NCBI GenBank assembly: GCA_031261265.1
Contig: JAISKI010000037.1
Span: 1 to 11,954 of the forward strand
Reading direction: 5' to 3'
From: Candidatus Peribacteria bacterium
GTDB lineage: Bacteria; Patescibacteria; JAEDAM01; Absconditabacterales; Absconditicoccaceae
DNA: 11,954 bases
Position numbers and translations under genes: made by a program. The notes below the pieces were generated by a model. The model was given only the letters and a program-made list of their open reading frames with translations. It was not told where the DNA came from and did no database searches. Below are positions 1-7,656 of the stretch, one piece after another. The first letter of the stretch is position 1, and every line of letters starts with the position of its first letter.

Positions 1-47
1 TGTACTGCTATTAACTCCCTTTCTTCTTCCGATAACTGTGTGTGCAT
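1..47 (-). CDS. Partial gene start, possibly an IS30-type transposase
   Basis: Reading leftward from an ATG at 47, fifteen codons (MHTQLSEEERELIAV) run off the left edge. The QLSEEERELIAV stretch resembles the first helix of the N-terminal helix-turn-helix of IS30-family and related transposases, which often begin with a Leu-(Ser/Thr)-x-Glu-Glu-Arg pattern. Only the first helix is visible, so this is a family hint and not an identification. The frame is open upstream to a TAA, but no better start is seen. It is divergent from the SDR gene, and a 9-bp inverted repeat sits in the shared upstream region. Another helix-turn-helix regulator would fit the visible residues equally well. Confidence 0.35.
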   Translation of the reverse strand, partial: MHTQLSEEERELIAV

Positions 48-69
48 TGCTTTCCATATCACGAAATAA

Positions 70-95
70 AGGTAATAATCTTATATTTATTACCT
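70..95. repeat. 9-bp inverted repeat between divergent genes
   Basis: The arms AGGTAATAA (70-78) and TTATTACCT (87-95) are perfect reverse complements separated by 8 nt. The element lies about 22 nt upstream of the leftward ATG and 40 nt upstream of the rightward promoter. It could be an operator, a short hairpin in the leftward leader, or part of a transposon end. There is no T-tract, so it does not look like a terminator. Confidence 0.5.
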
Positions 96-130
96 GTGCA
101 TTTCGAATGTAAATTTATCGATGATAATGC

Positions 131-147
131 TATCTTGATTTTTCTCT
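131..147 (+). repeat. 17-bp repeat, copy 1 (upstream of SDR)
   Basis: TATCTTGATTTTTCTCT is identical to 940-956. The similarity continues imperfectly for about 12 nt (TTGGAATTACTAT here, AGGGAACACTAT in copy 2). Both copies carry a TTGATT box and sit upstream of a start codon. Confidence 0.7.
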
Positions 148-162
148 TGGAATTACTATCCA
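135..162 (+). promoter_or_regulatory. Putative promoter of the SDR gene
   Basis: TTGATT (135-140) serves as the -35 box, followed by a 16-nt spacer and TATCCA (157-162) as a weak -10. The SDR ATG lies at 199. The -10 is poor by itself. The call rests mainly on the matching copy at 944-971, where the same layout ends in a better TATAAA. Confidence 0.35.
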
Positions 163-198
163 TAAAGGGACAGCGTTTTACTTCATAAAATCCATATC

Positions 199-930
199 AT
201 GTCTAAAGTTGTTTTAATCACAGGAGCAAGTAGCGGAATAGGTGCCTCCACAGCGAAAAAATTTGCAGAAGAAGGATATATCGTATGGATTAACTATTGT
301 CATAATGATGCAGGTGCTAATGAGGTTCTTGCAGAAATTCACAAGAAAGGCGGAGAGGCATATTTGGCAAAATTTGATGTTGCAGACTACGAAGCACAGG
401 ATAAAATGATTGAAGAGATCATTGAAAAAAACGGTAAGATTGATGTTTTAGTGAATAATGCAGGAACCGTTTTTGATCGTGAATTTGAGGAAATTACTCC
501 TGAACAAGTAGAACGTGTATTTAAAGTAAATGCAATCGGCCCCCTCTTTCTCAGTAAAAAAATTGGAGAAGTAATGCTAAAAAACGGATATGGGAAAATT
601 GTGAATGTTTCTTCCACAGGAGGAATTTATGATTACTCCCCTTGAATCACTGACTATAAAATGAGTAAAGCAGCAATGATTTCGCTGACAAAAAATCTTT
701 CTGTGCAATATGCAGGTAAAATTAACGTGAATGATGTCGCACCAAGTTGGGTAGATACTCCCATGAACGAAGGGTTGTCAAAAGCGTTTATGGAGGAATC
801 TCTGCAAAAATTTAGTATCCAGAGACAAGCTGATCCTATGGAGATCGCAAATGTGATCTTTTTTCTCGCAAGCGATGAGGCCTCTTTTATCAATGGAGAA
901 GTGATTGTCGTAGATGGAGGAAGAAAATAA
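199..930 (+). CDS. Short-chain dehydrogenase/reductase, FabG-like (in-frame TGA read as Gly)
   Basis: This is a 243-residue NAD(P)H-dependent oxidoreductase of the classical SDR family, the length expected for FabG-type 3-oxoacyl-ACP reductases. The Rossmann motif TGASSGIG is at residues 8-15, NNAG at 86-89, catalytic Ser139, Tyr153 and Lys157 (YKMSK), and the C-terminal LASDEASFINGEVIVVDGG at about 223-241 is FabG-like. An in-frame TGA at 643-645 is residue 149. It falls exactly four residues before the catalytic Tyr, where FabG-type enzymes have a conserved Gly (the PGQxNY motif). Read with the standard code the gene would be split at that codon. It ends in TAA. Lineages using this code usually lack full fatty-acid synthesis (general knowledge), so the substrate is uncertain; another ketone, sugar or acyl substrate is possible. 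The gene is preceded by a promoter-like repeat and stands alone on its strand until mltG. Confidence 0.9.
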
Positions 931-939
931 CCAATGTAG

Positions 940-956
940 TATCTTGATTTTTCTCT
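940..956 (+). repeat. 17-bp repeat, copy 2 (downstream of SDR, upstream of mltG)
   Basis: This exact copy of 131-147 begins 9 nt after the SDR stop codon. The two copies bracket the SDR gene in direct orientation. That could reflect a duplicated promoter or an insertion scar. Confidence 0.7.
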
Positions 957-971
957 AGGGAACACTATAAA
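944..971 (+). promoter_or_regulatory. Putative promoter of mltG
   Basis: TTGATT (944-949), a 16-nt spacer and TATAAA (966-971) form a reasonable sigma-70-type promoter 69 nt before the mltG ATG. Its upstream half is the 17-bp repeat also found before the SDR gene. Confidence 0.45.
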
Positions 972-1040
972 TCTCCTGCAACCTTGCTAAATCTTCTGCA
1001 AGCTTGCCGAATCCTTTTAAATCCTCTGAAATCCTCTATA
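971..1040 (+). repeat. Degenerate 10/20-bp tandem repeats in the mltG leader
   Basis: The leader divides into seven consecutive decamers, most of the form A-T-C-(C/T)-(T/C).... The 20-mers at 971-990 and 991-1010 agree at 16 of 20 positions. The last three decamers (ATCCTTTTAA, ATCCTCTGAA, ATCCTCTATA) are close variants. The stretch is also open in the mltG frame from 971, but ATG 1040 is the better start. Confidence 0.5.
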
Positions 1041-2092
1041 TGACCTTTAAACCTCATACGCAAAAAAAGAAAAAATCCTGAAAAGGGATCTGGTTTTTGC
1101 TTGCTCTGATCATCCTCCTGCTCTTTCGAGGACGGAAATCACGAGGACCCAGAGACCTCAACTTCCAGCCGTGAACAAAAGTAGAAATCGTTAAAGGCGA
1201 TACAATCAGAAAATTTTATGCTGATTTATCCTCTGCTGAAACCTTTCGACTAAAGCGATACTTGAGGACTCACACAGATATCCCTGCACTCCAAGAGGGA
1301 ACCTATGCTCTCAGTGGTAGCTACACCAAAGCCGACTTCATTACCCATCTTGCGAAAGGGCCAGAGAAAAATTTTATTTCTTACACCGTACTAGAAGGAC
1401 GGTCGATTTATGATATTGATGCGGATTTGATGGCGAAGGGGTATATTGACGAGGGAGAATATATCGCATATGTCACCAATGCAGAAAAAATTGCCGAACT
1501 CTCCACCAGATACGATTTTTTTGATAGTAGTTTAAAAAGTCTGGAGGGATTTCTCTATCCTGATACCTACTACCTCGACAATCGAGGAAATCTCGTCAAT
1601 CAGCTGGTCTCTATCCAACTCAATACGTTTAAAAAGAAAGTGCGAGACCTCTACTCCAAAAACTTTGCAGAGATTAAGACAAAATATAAGTTAAATATCT
1701 ACCAAACCATCACTCTAGCCTCTATCATAGAAAAAGAAGAAAAAGCTGATGGGAATAAATCCACCGTAGCAGGAATTTTTTACAATAGACTCCAAAAAGG
1801 TATGCTCCTTGGAGCAGATATCACTTTGTGCTACAATTTCAAAAAACCTTATGCAAGCTGTACTCCTTCTGTGATTGGAAAGAATGTTTCTGATGCAAAT
1901 AACCCCTACAATACCAGACAAGTCGCAGGACTTACCCCTACTCCCATTGGAAATCCCAATGTAGAGACCATAAAAGCCACTCTTTTCCCAAAGCAGACTT
2001 CTTATCTTTTCTATCTCCACGATAATAAAGGAGGAATCCATTACGGAGAAACAAACGCCGAACATGAAAGAAATAAAGCACAGTATTTATAG
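1040..2092 (+). CDS. mltG: Endolytic murein transglycosylase MltG (YceG family), two in-frame TGA read as Gly
   Basis: MltG is an inner-membrane lytic transglycosylase that cuts nascent glycan strands in peptidoglycan and sets strand length. The 350-residue product has a Lys-rich cytoplasmic tail (residues 4-15), a short membrane segment (about 17-29), a LysM-like region (about 46-110) and the YceG catalytic domain. The motif LASIIEKEE holds the expected catalytic Glu at residue 231. It is followed by VAGIFYNRLQKGM, AGLTPTPIGNPN and a C-terminal TNAEHERNK, all typical of the family. TGA at 1079-1081 (residue 14) and 1172-1174 (residue 45) must be decoded; with a standard code only a TTG start at 1262 would remain, and the membrane anchor would be lost. 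A TAA just upstream (968-970) bounds the frame. TTG 1004 is a possible but weaker start. The stop is TAG. The envelope role fits the L,D-transpeptidase later in the window. Confidence 0.94.
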
Positions 2093-2111
2093 CTTTTTTC
2101 GCAAGTTCGAT

Positions 2112-2139
2112 TTGACTTTTATTTCCATTTTGTTATGCT
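2112..2139 (+). promoter_or_regulatory. Putative promoter of the membrane/surface protein pair
   Basis: TTGACT (2112-2117), a 16-nt spacer and TATGCT (2134-2139) preceded by TGT give an extended -10 promoter in the gap after mltG. The predicted start site is about 30 nt before ATG 2176. It would serve the closely spaced genes at 2176 and 2672. Confidence 0.5.
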
Positions 2140-2175
2140 AAACGCGAACACTCAATATTTTATTGTTGTGAAAAA

Positions 2176-2664
2176 ATGAAGAACGCAGTCACTTTCACTA
2201 TCAAACACGTAATTATCCTTATCATAGGAGTCGCATTGGCTCTGATTTTTGCCTTTATCGTACGTGAAAGCGATCTCTCTGCTAGTGTACTTTCTTTAGC
2301 AGAACGTGAAGCTATCCAAAAAGCTCAATGGGATGTCGCTTACAAAAAAGAAAATCAACAAGTAGAAATGTTCATTTCACAGCAATTACAAGACTATGAT
2401 CAGCTTTTTGTGTCTTTGCTCTTTTCTCCTTCTGAAATTCAGATAAGTACCGAAGAAATAGATTCTCCCTATTCTTTTGAAATTATCGAATCTAGCCCTA
2501 GTACCCTGTTAGTCAAAGTCAGCAATTTTGCTACGGGGAACGTAGACGAAGGGATTTTGAAGATACCATTTATTGGAGTAGAAGAGGAGATTACGGTAGA
2601 ATTTATTTCAGATCGCCCTGAGGGAGGACAGCTTTTCGCTGTCGGTTTTATTTCGTCTCTATAA
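2176..2664 (+). CDS. Small membrane-anchored protein of unknown function
   Basis: The product has 162 residues. One N-terminal hydrophobic segment (about residues 11-29, after a Lys/His-containing start) is followed by a soluble region of about 130 residues with alternating hydrophobic positions that suggests beta structure (SLLFSPSEIQIS, STLLVKVSNFATG, GILKIPFIGVEEEITVEFIS). The pattern of a beta sandwich ending in a GILKIPF-like strand is reminiscent of cohesin-like domains, but this is a weak fold impression and not a family assignment. The gene ends in TAA only 7 nt before the Ig/FN3-like surface protein, so the two are very probably cotranscribed and may act together at the cell surface. 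No in-frame TGA is present. Confidence 0.75.
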   Translation: MKNAVTFTIKHVIILIIGVALALIFAFIVRESDLSASVLSLAEREAIQKAQWDVAYKKENQQVEMFISQQLQDYDQLFVSLLFSPSEIQISTEEIDSPYSFEIIESSPSTLLVKVSNFATGNVDEGILKIPFIGVEEEITVEFISDRPEGGQLFAVGFISSL

Positions 2665-2671
2665 TACCCTG

Positions 2672-4339
2672 ATGAGAAAACTTTTGAGTATGCTCATAGT
2701 TCTAGGAACGCTAATCGGGATTACCGTTGCTCAAGCGGGTCCAGACAGTTTTTTAGTAGAAGTAAATCCCTCAAGTTTCCAGATCAATCAACCTGTAGAC
2801 ATGACCATTACCGCACTAAAAGGCGGAATACCTTATACAAGCTACACAGGAATGATCTATATGAATATTAATGGATTACTCGTGAGCGAACGCACGCTAC
2901 CAAATAGAGGACGAGTAGAATTTAAACCTTCTGACCTAGGAAAGATCACTTTAAGTAAAGGATTAGAAATTAAAAAAGCTGGAGAATATTCGCTCTCTGT
3001 GAATAACTTTGAGGAGACTCTCTTTGGATCCACTAAAGTGACTGTTATCAATCCCAATACTACCACCTCCCTCAAAACAATAGACATTATCACCCCTATG
3101 ACTAACAGTACAGAAACTACTGATACTATCTTCGTTTATGCAAAAGCTCCCGACCTCCCAAATTCTCTCGCTCAGATATACTTGAATGGAGTTTTGGCTA
3201 CGGATATGATAGCTGTAGATTCTCAAGGAGGGATCGAATATACCCTAGGCGGACTTCGTGTAGGGATAAATACTCTGCTCATCACCATTACTTCCCTCAC
3301 CGACCAAGAGCTTGGAAGATCAGAAATAGTGAGTTTCATTTATGAACCCGTTTCCGACCAATTATTAAAAGAAATCAGCCTCACTCCAAATACCGACCTG
3401 AGAGTCGGAGATAGAGTACAATTTGAAGTGACTACAGACCCCGCAGTAAATTCCGCAAAACTTATCTTTAGTAATGGACAAGCTCCCTTAGTGCTAGATA
3501 AAGATGCTGATGGAGTATTTTCCAGAACTACCACACTCATCACTAGCGGACAGATTTCCTTGGATGTAGAATTAACTGCTGTAGGACAAGCGAAAACCTA
3601 TTCTGGTAATACCACCTTCTTTGTAGATGATAGCCCCGAGATTCGCAACGTGAGATTTCAGGTTGATCCTCAAGATCCCAAAAAACTCTACATCAGTCGA
3701 AAGCTCGTTGGTGCAGAAGCATCAGGATACAATGTACTCTATGGATTAGCTAAAGATGCACTTAGCCAACAAACCAAAACTACACAGACTTCAGTAATTT
3801 TCCAAATCGAACCCAAAAAAACCTACTATTTTAAAATTATTCCTCTACTAGGAACAGGAGAAGAGCATGGAAGTGCTACAGAGATCTACACCTATGATCC
3901 TGCTATCCCCTTAGATGCAAAAGATGATCCCATAGTAGGGACAGGACCTGTGGTGGTAATTGAACCTGTCCATAGCCTCTGTATCATCAAAGGGATCAGA
4001 GTGACCACAGAAAAAATTGGAAGAAAAACCTATCTGGTCCGAGATCCTGTAGACAACGCCACTTCTTATACCCTCTATATGTCAGACGAAAAAGATCCTG
4101 ATACCAAAAGAAAACTTCTCGATACTAAAGAAACCAGATATGAATACCCTTTTGATTATTCCTCTGAAGTCGATATTTATGCATATTTTCGAGTAGAAGC
4201 TACCTGTGATGACGGTCAAGTGATGGAATTAGCAGGAGCAAAAAAAGTACAAGTCTGACCAAAAGAAGATATTTTGATGCTCATTTGTATTTCTTTTCTC
4301 ATTTATGCAGGAATCAAACTCTATAGGTACGCAGAGTAA
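2672..4339 (+). CDS. Secreted multi-domain Ig/FN3-like surface protein with C-terminal membrane anchor (TGA read as Gly)
   Basis: The 555-residue product has a Sec signal peptide (residues 1-22, cleavage after AQA). Several beta-rich repeats follow: Ig-like regions at about 24-128, 132-225 and 230-320, and fibronectin-III-like regions at about 332-410 and 435-528. The FN3-like parts show the usual SGYNVLYG and TYYFKIIPL strands. A TGA at 4256-4258 (residue 529) would end the protein under the standard code. Read as Gly, the frame continues through GPKED into a hydrophobic segment (about 534-548) and a short basic tail (KLYRYAE), ending in TAA. The result is a coherent design: exported ectodomain, C-terminal transmembrane anchor, small cytoplasmic tail. 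The gene sits 7 nt after a small membrane protein. No catalytic motif is visible; an adhesion or envelope-scaffold role is inferred from architecture only. Confidence 0.85.
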
Positions 4340-4375
4340 AGAAAAGTAATTTAACTTCGTTTTTTTGATCACATA

Positions 4376-7207
4376 ATGACTAGCTTCCCAAAGAAATATA
4401 CAACAAAAGACCTCCAACGCCTCCAAACTCAATACCAACTTGCTAATCCTCCTGCTTCATCGGCTTTTTCACTTTTTTCATTGCCGAGCAATCAGGCTTT
4501 TCATCTTGGACATCTCTATGGACTCTATATGCAAGATTTCATCACCAAAAGTACTACCAATTCCCCAGCACTCCTTCCTCACAATGGTGTAGTTTTCGAA
4601 CCAAAAGGTCTGCTAAGCACCTATCAAGCACAACAGTTTTTTGCAAAAAGACGCCAGACACTTTCCCAGATTGGGACCATGAAACTGACCACCTACCTCA
4701 AAGCCCAACAAGAAAAAAAGACAAAAATTAATCAGAAAATGCTGAAAGCCTATGCAGGAATCCCTGAAGAAAATTTTACTTATACTTCAGACTTTTCTCA
4801 GTTTATTTTAGAAAAGTTTGCTACTTTTTGGGAGGCAGGAAAAATCACCCTGAGAAAAAATATCGGATATCGATCAATTGATTTACAATCTACTATCGCT
4901 GATCAAGATATCATCCGAAAAAAAGAACAAGGAAAAAACTACACCATCAAATATTTCATCGAAACCAAAAGCGATATTTTGCCCACCTGCTCGGAAATAC
5001 CCGATACGATTTTCGGAGATGTGGCCTTACTCATCCATCCTCAAGACAAAAGATATAAAAAACTGATTGGGAAAAATGCCATCATCCCCATCGTAAACAG
5101 AATGATCCCCATCCTCACAGATGAAAGTGTAGATTTTTCTAAAGGGAATGGAGTGAAAAGAGTCAATCCTTGTGTAGATTTTGCAAGTATTGCTCTAGCA
5201 GAAAAATACAAACTTCCTCTCGATCACTATATCTTCGACAAAGAGGGGAAGTACACAGAATATGCAGGGAGCGAATATCATGGGAAATCCAGAAAAGACT
5301 TTTACGATAATATCGTACAATATTTGGAAGACATTTCCAATCTTGGACAGGTTTACAACCAAGAAACTCTCGTCCCCTACTATCGCCATTCTCAGGAAAG
5401 ATTACACCCTTTTTTGATAGACGAAGTAGTAGTACATCTCGAAAAAGACAAAGAGACACTACTTACCACCATAGAAGAAAAAAAACTTTTTCTTGAGGCA
5501 CAAGAAGAAATACTCTCCGCAATACCTCAGGTTTCTGGAATCATTAATAGACAGATCCCACGAGGAATCCCCATCCCTTTAGTAAAAGAAGGAAAGAAAT
5601 ACCAGTATTTTAATATCCATGTCTTGGAAAAAGGAGACTATTCTGAAGGAGTACAAAAATACTTTGATTTTAGTCTACTCTGGCTCTCGCTCCATCATTA
5701 TTTGAAGCCAACCTTTGATGCTGCCCAACTTTTGAGAGCTCTGACTCAACAAAAAGGACAAGTAGCAAACGCTTTAGCAGTAATAGGAAACACTGATAAA
5801 AAAGCTGATAAATCCATCCAGAAATTCCTCACCTTCCTCGATGAGCTCACCGAACAAGAAAAAGCTCTGAACGAATTTGAAAAACTTGTCCAAGACTCAC
5901 AGGTCTTACATGCTGAGGAAGACGATTTTTTTCTAGCATTACCCAAAAAAAAGGAAGCGGTTGAGTTTCTCGGAGCAACCTTTGATAGCGATTTCTTGGC
6001 TAGTGTATATCCAGTTTTTTTGGCACAGCAAGGAAAAGAACTAGCTCCCGCTATCGTACTTGAAGAGGGAAGAGAACGAAGACTGGCCAATGAAATAGTG
6101 CGACAGCAAACTTTCTTGGGAACCCCTCTTTTCACAGAAGTGACTACCTTTCCAGGATTTATTGATCCAAAAAAACAAGAAAGATTTTCCTATGAAACCC
6201 TCCAAACTAACCAGATTTTTTCTCTACTAGATGAATACGGAGTGGCTCCCTTGAGAATCTCTCTTCTCGTGCAAAAAGGATTCTCTTTAGAATCAATCTG
6301 CCTCTATGATAACTTATTGAAGCAAATCTGGAATGGAGTCAGATATGTAGCGAGCACTACAGCCACTCCACTCTCTCTCCAGGAAGCCATCAAAGAATTT
6401 GATAAAAAAGCTGACGCTCTCGACCACCGAATGATGGGGGAATTTCTCACCCTCCGAGCAGACTATGCGACACTGACCACCTATGAAGCAAAGCTTCACT
6501 TTTTTCCACATGTTCAACAGTTTATCCAAAACAAGCTGTTTGCTCGATATTTGGAGGTCAGAAAAGTACAAGTAGAAGGAAGCATGCAAGCTACCTTAAG
6601 CATTATTTTTTCAGCAATCTTTCACATCCTCTATCCTTTTGCCCCAGCCTATATAGAATCACTCTTACAGGTTTCTGGCTACCAATGGGAACCGCTTATT
6701 CATTTCCCTTCCCTCAAAAAGACCTCTCTAGACATAGAGATGATGTTTGAACTTTTTGAAATGATCTATACTTTTAAACTTCGTCTCAATATCAAAAAGC
6801 ACCAAAAAATCGCACTCTTTTTTAAATCTGATCCAAACTCCCTCGCTCTCTTCACTCAATGGGAAAAAGTTATTAAAGCCCTCTTTAATGTGGAGAAAAT
6901 CGGACTTATCAGACTGCATGAACAAAATTTAACAGGATATGCGATAGAGAATCTCCATTCTACAGTAGTCGGAATTAAAATTCAGTCTCCAGCTACTTCT
7001 GCGAAAAAACCCACCCTTGCAGAACTTCAACAGCAATACCATCAACAATTGGAATATTTCGAGCTTCTAAGAAATCTGATTATCAATTTTTCTACTACTT
7101 CCTACGAGAGCAACCCACAATTCGAAGCAAAGAAAAAGGAAATGGAAGAAGTAAAACTACGTCTAGAAAAGATGAACCTAGAAATCCAAAAACTTAAGAT
7201 GAAGTAA
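4376..7207 (+). CDS. Valyl-tRNA synthetase-like protein with degenerate synthetase signatures
   Basis: This 943-residue protein is collinear with class Ia ValRS. HLGH at 43-46 corresponds to HIGH. The CP1 editing domain (about 195-295) keeps the family pattern: GDVALLIHPQDKRYKKLIGK, then IPIL, GNG for GTG and Asp268 in PCVD for the AHD motif. YAGSEYHG and YRHS follow, with NRQIPRGIPIP (391-401) at the ISRQ site. The anticodon-binding domain (about 645-765: IWNGVRYV, LYPFAP) and a C-terminal coiled coil (about 878-943) like the ValRS tRNA arm are present. Aminoacylation motifs are eroded: KMSKS is RFSYE (603-607) in an ungapped alignment ending in EYGVAPLRIS, the DHAGIAT region is lost (about 68-80), and roughly 90 extra residues separate the DTWFSS-like segment (about 430) from YP (545). 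It could be a non-synthesizing paralogue used for editing or tRNA binding, or a highly diverged ValRS. A TAA at 4352 fixes the ATG. There is no in-frame TGA; the stop is TAA. Confidence 0.8.
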   Translation: MTSFPKKYTTKDLQRLQTQYQLANPPASSAFSLFSLPSNQAFHLGHLYGLYMQDFITKSTTNSPALLPHNGVVFEPKGLLSTYQAQQFFAKRRQTLSQIGTMKLTTYLKAQQEKKTKINQKMLKAYAGIPEENFTYTSDFSQFILEKFATFWEAGKITLRKNIGYRSIDLQSTIADQDIIRKKEQGKNYTIKYFIETKSDILPTCSEIPDTIFGDVALLIHPQDKRYKKLIGKNAIIPIVNRMIPILTDESVDFSKGNGVKRVNPCVDFASIALAEKYKLPLDHYIFDKEGKYTEYAGSEYHGKSRKDFYDNIVQYLEDISNLGQVYNQETLVPYYRHSQERLHPFLIDEVVVHLEKDKETLLTTIEEKKLFLEAQEEILSAIPQVSGIINRQIPRGIPIPLVKEGKKYQYFNIHVLEKGDYSEGVQKYFDFSLLWLSLHHYLKPTFDAAQLLRALTQQKGQVANALAVIGNTDKKADKSIQKFLTFLDELTEQEKALNEFEKLVQDSQVLHAEEDDFFLALPKKKEAVEFLGATFDSDFLASVYPVFLAQQGKELAPAIVLEEGRERRLANEIVRQQTFLGTPLFTEVTTFPGFIDPKKQERFSYETLQTNQIFSLLDEYGVAPLRISLLVQKGFSLESICLYDNLLKQIWNGVRYVASTTATPLSLQEAIKEFDKKADALDHRMMGEFLTLRADYATLTTYEAKLHFFPHVQQFIQNKLFARYLEVRKVQVEGSMQATLSIIFSAIFHILYPFAPAYIESLLQVSGYQWEPLIHFPSLKKTSLDIEMMFELFEMIYTFKLRLNIKKHQKIALFFKSDPNSLALFTQWEKVIKALFNVEKIGLIRLHEQNLTGYAIENLHSTVVGIKIQSPATSAKKPTLAELQQQYHQQLEYFELLRNLIINFSTTSYESNPQFEAKKKEMEEVKLRLEKMNLEIQKLKMK

Positions 7208-7268
7208 GAAAACTTTCATACATTAGGTCAAAATTTATGGAAATAGTATTTATTTTTAATCATATCGT

Positions 7269-7589
7269 ATGGAAATAATCAAGCCGGAAAGTTATCTTGC
7301 TTTAATGGCAAGTGAAGGAGTACAAAGTATCTCTTATAAAAAACTAAGAGAGTTTCGTATGACACTTGAAAATAAATTTCCTCATATATATATAGAAATT
7401 GTTAGGTATGATTTATATAGAACAATGCATTCTCTTCCCATTTTCACTATGGAAGATACGGAAATTATTATTCATGCTGATAAAGTCATAGAATATAAAA
7501 ACAGGATACAAGATAAATTAATAACTATCTTAGATCTCCCTCAAGAAATACAAATAACCATGAAAGAGGTAATTGCAACAATAAAGTAA
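7269..7589 (+). CDS. Small hypothetical protein
   Basis: This is a 106-residue protein of unknown family. It has no signal peptide, membrane segment or recognised motif. It alternates predicted helix and strand (MASEGVQSISYKKLREFRMTLENKF, then HIYIEIVRYD, TEIIIHADKVIEYKNRIQDKL), suggesting a compact cytoplasmic alpha/beta protein. It is markedly richer in A+T than the ValRS-like gene before it. It lies 61 nt after that gene and directly before a terminator, so it is the last gene of the rightward set. A duplicated TATGGAAATA precedes and includes its start. The stop is TAA. Confidence 0.6.
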   Translation: MEIIKPESYLALMASEGVQSISYKKLREFRMTLENKFPHIYIEIVRYDLYRTMHSLPIFTMEDTEIIIHADKVIEYKNRIQDKLITILDLPQEIQITMKEVIATIK

Positions 7590-7591
7590 TA

Positions 7592-7629
7592 AAAAGCCCC
7601 ATCATACATTACTGTACAATAGGGCTTTT
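7592..7629. terminator. Bidirectional terminator between convergent genes
   Basis: AAAAGCCC (7592-7599) pairs with GGGCTTTT (7622-7629) around a 22-nt loop. T-rich tails exist in both directions. It lies between the stop codons of the convergent genes ending at 7589 and 7657. Confidence 0.7.
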
Positions 7630-7656
7630 CATTTATGTTAGTTTTTTGTTGACTAA

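Noticed and set aside
199..930. SDR gene as a pseudogene broken by a nonsense mutation at 643
   Set aside because: Both halves are intact and in one frame, the TGA sits at a conserved Gly, and four other genes show the same behaviour. Recoding explains all of them.
5746..6135. 129-residue antisense frame within the ValRS-like gene
   Set aside because: The Ser/Lys/Phe-rich composition is that of a shadow frame, and the sense strand aligns to a known family across this interval.
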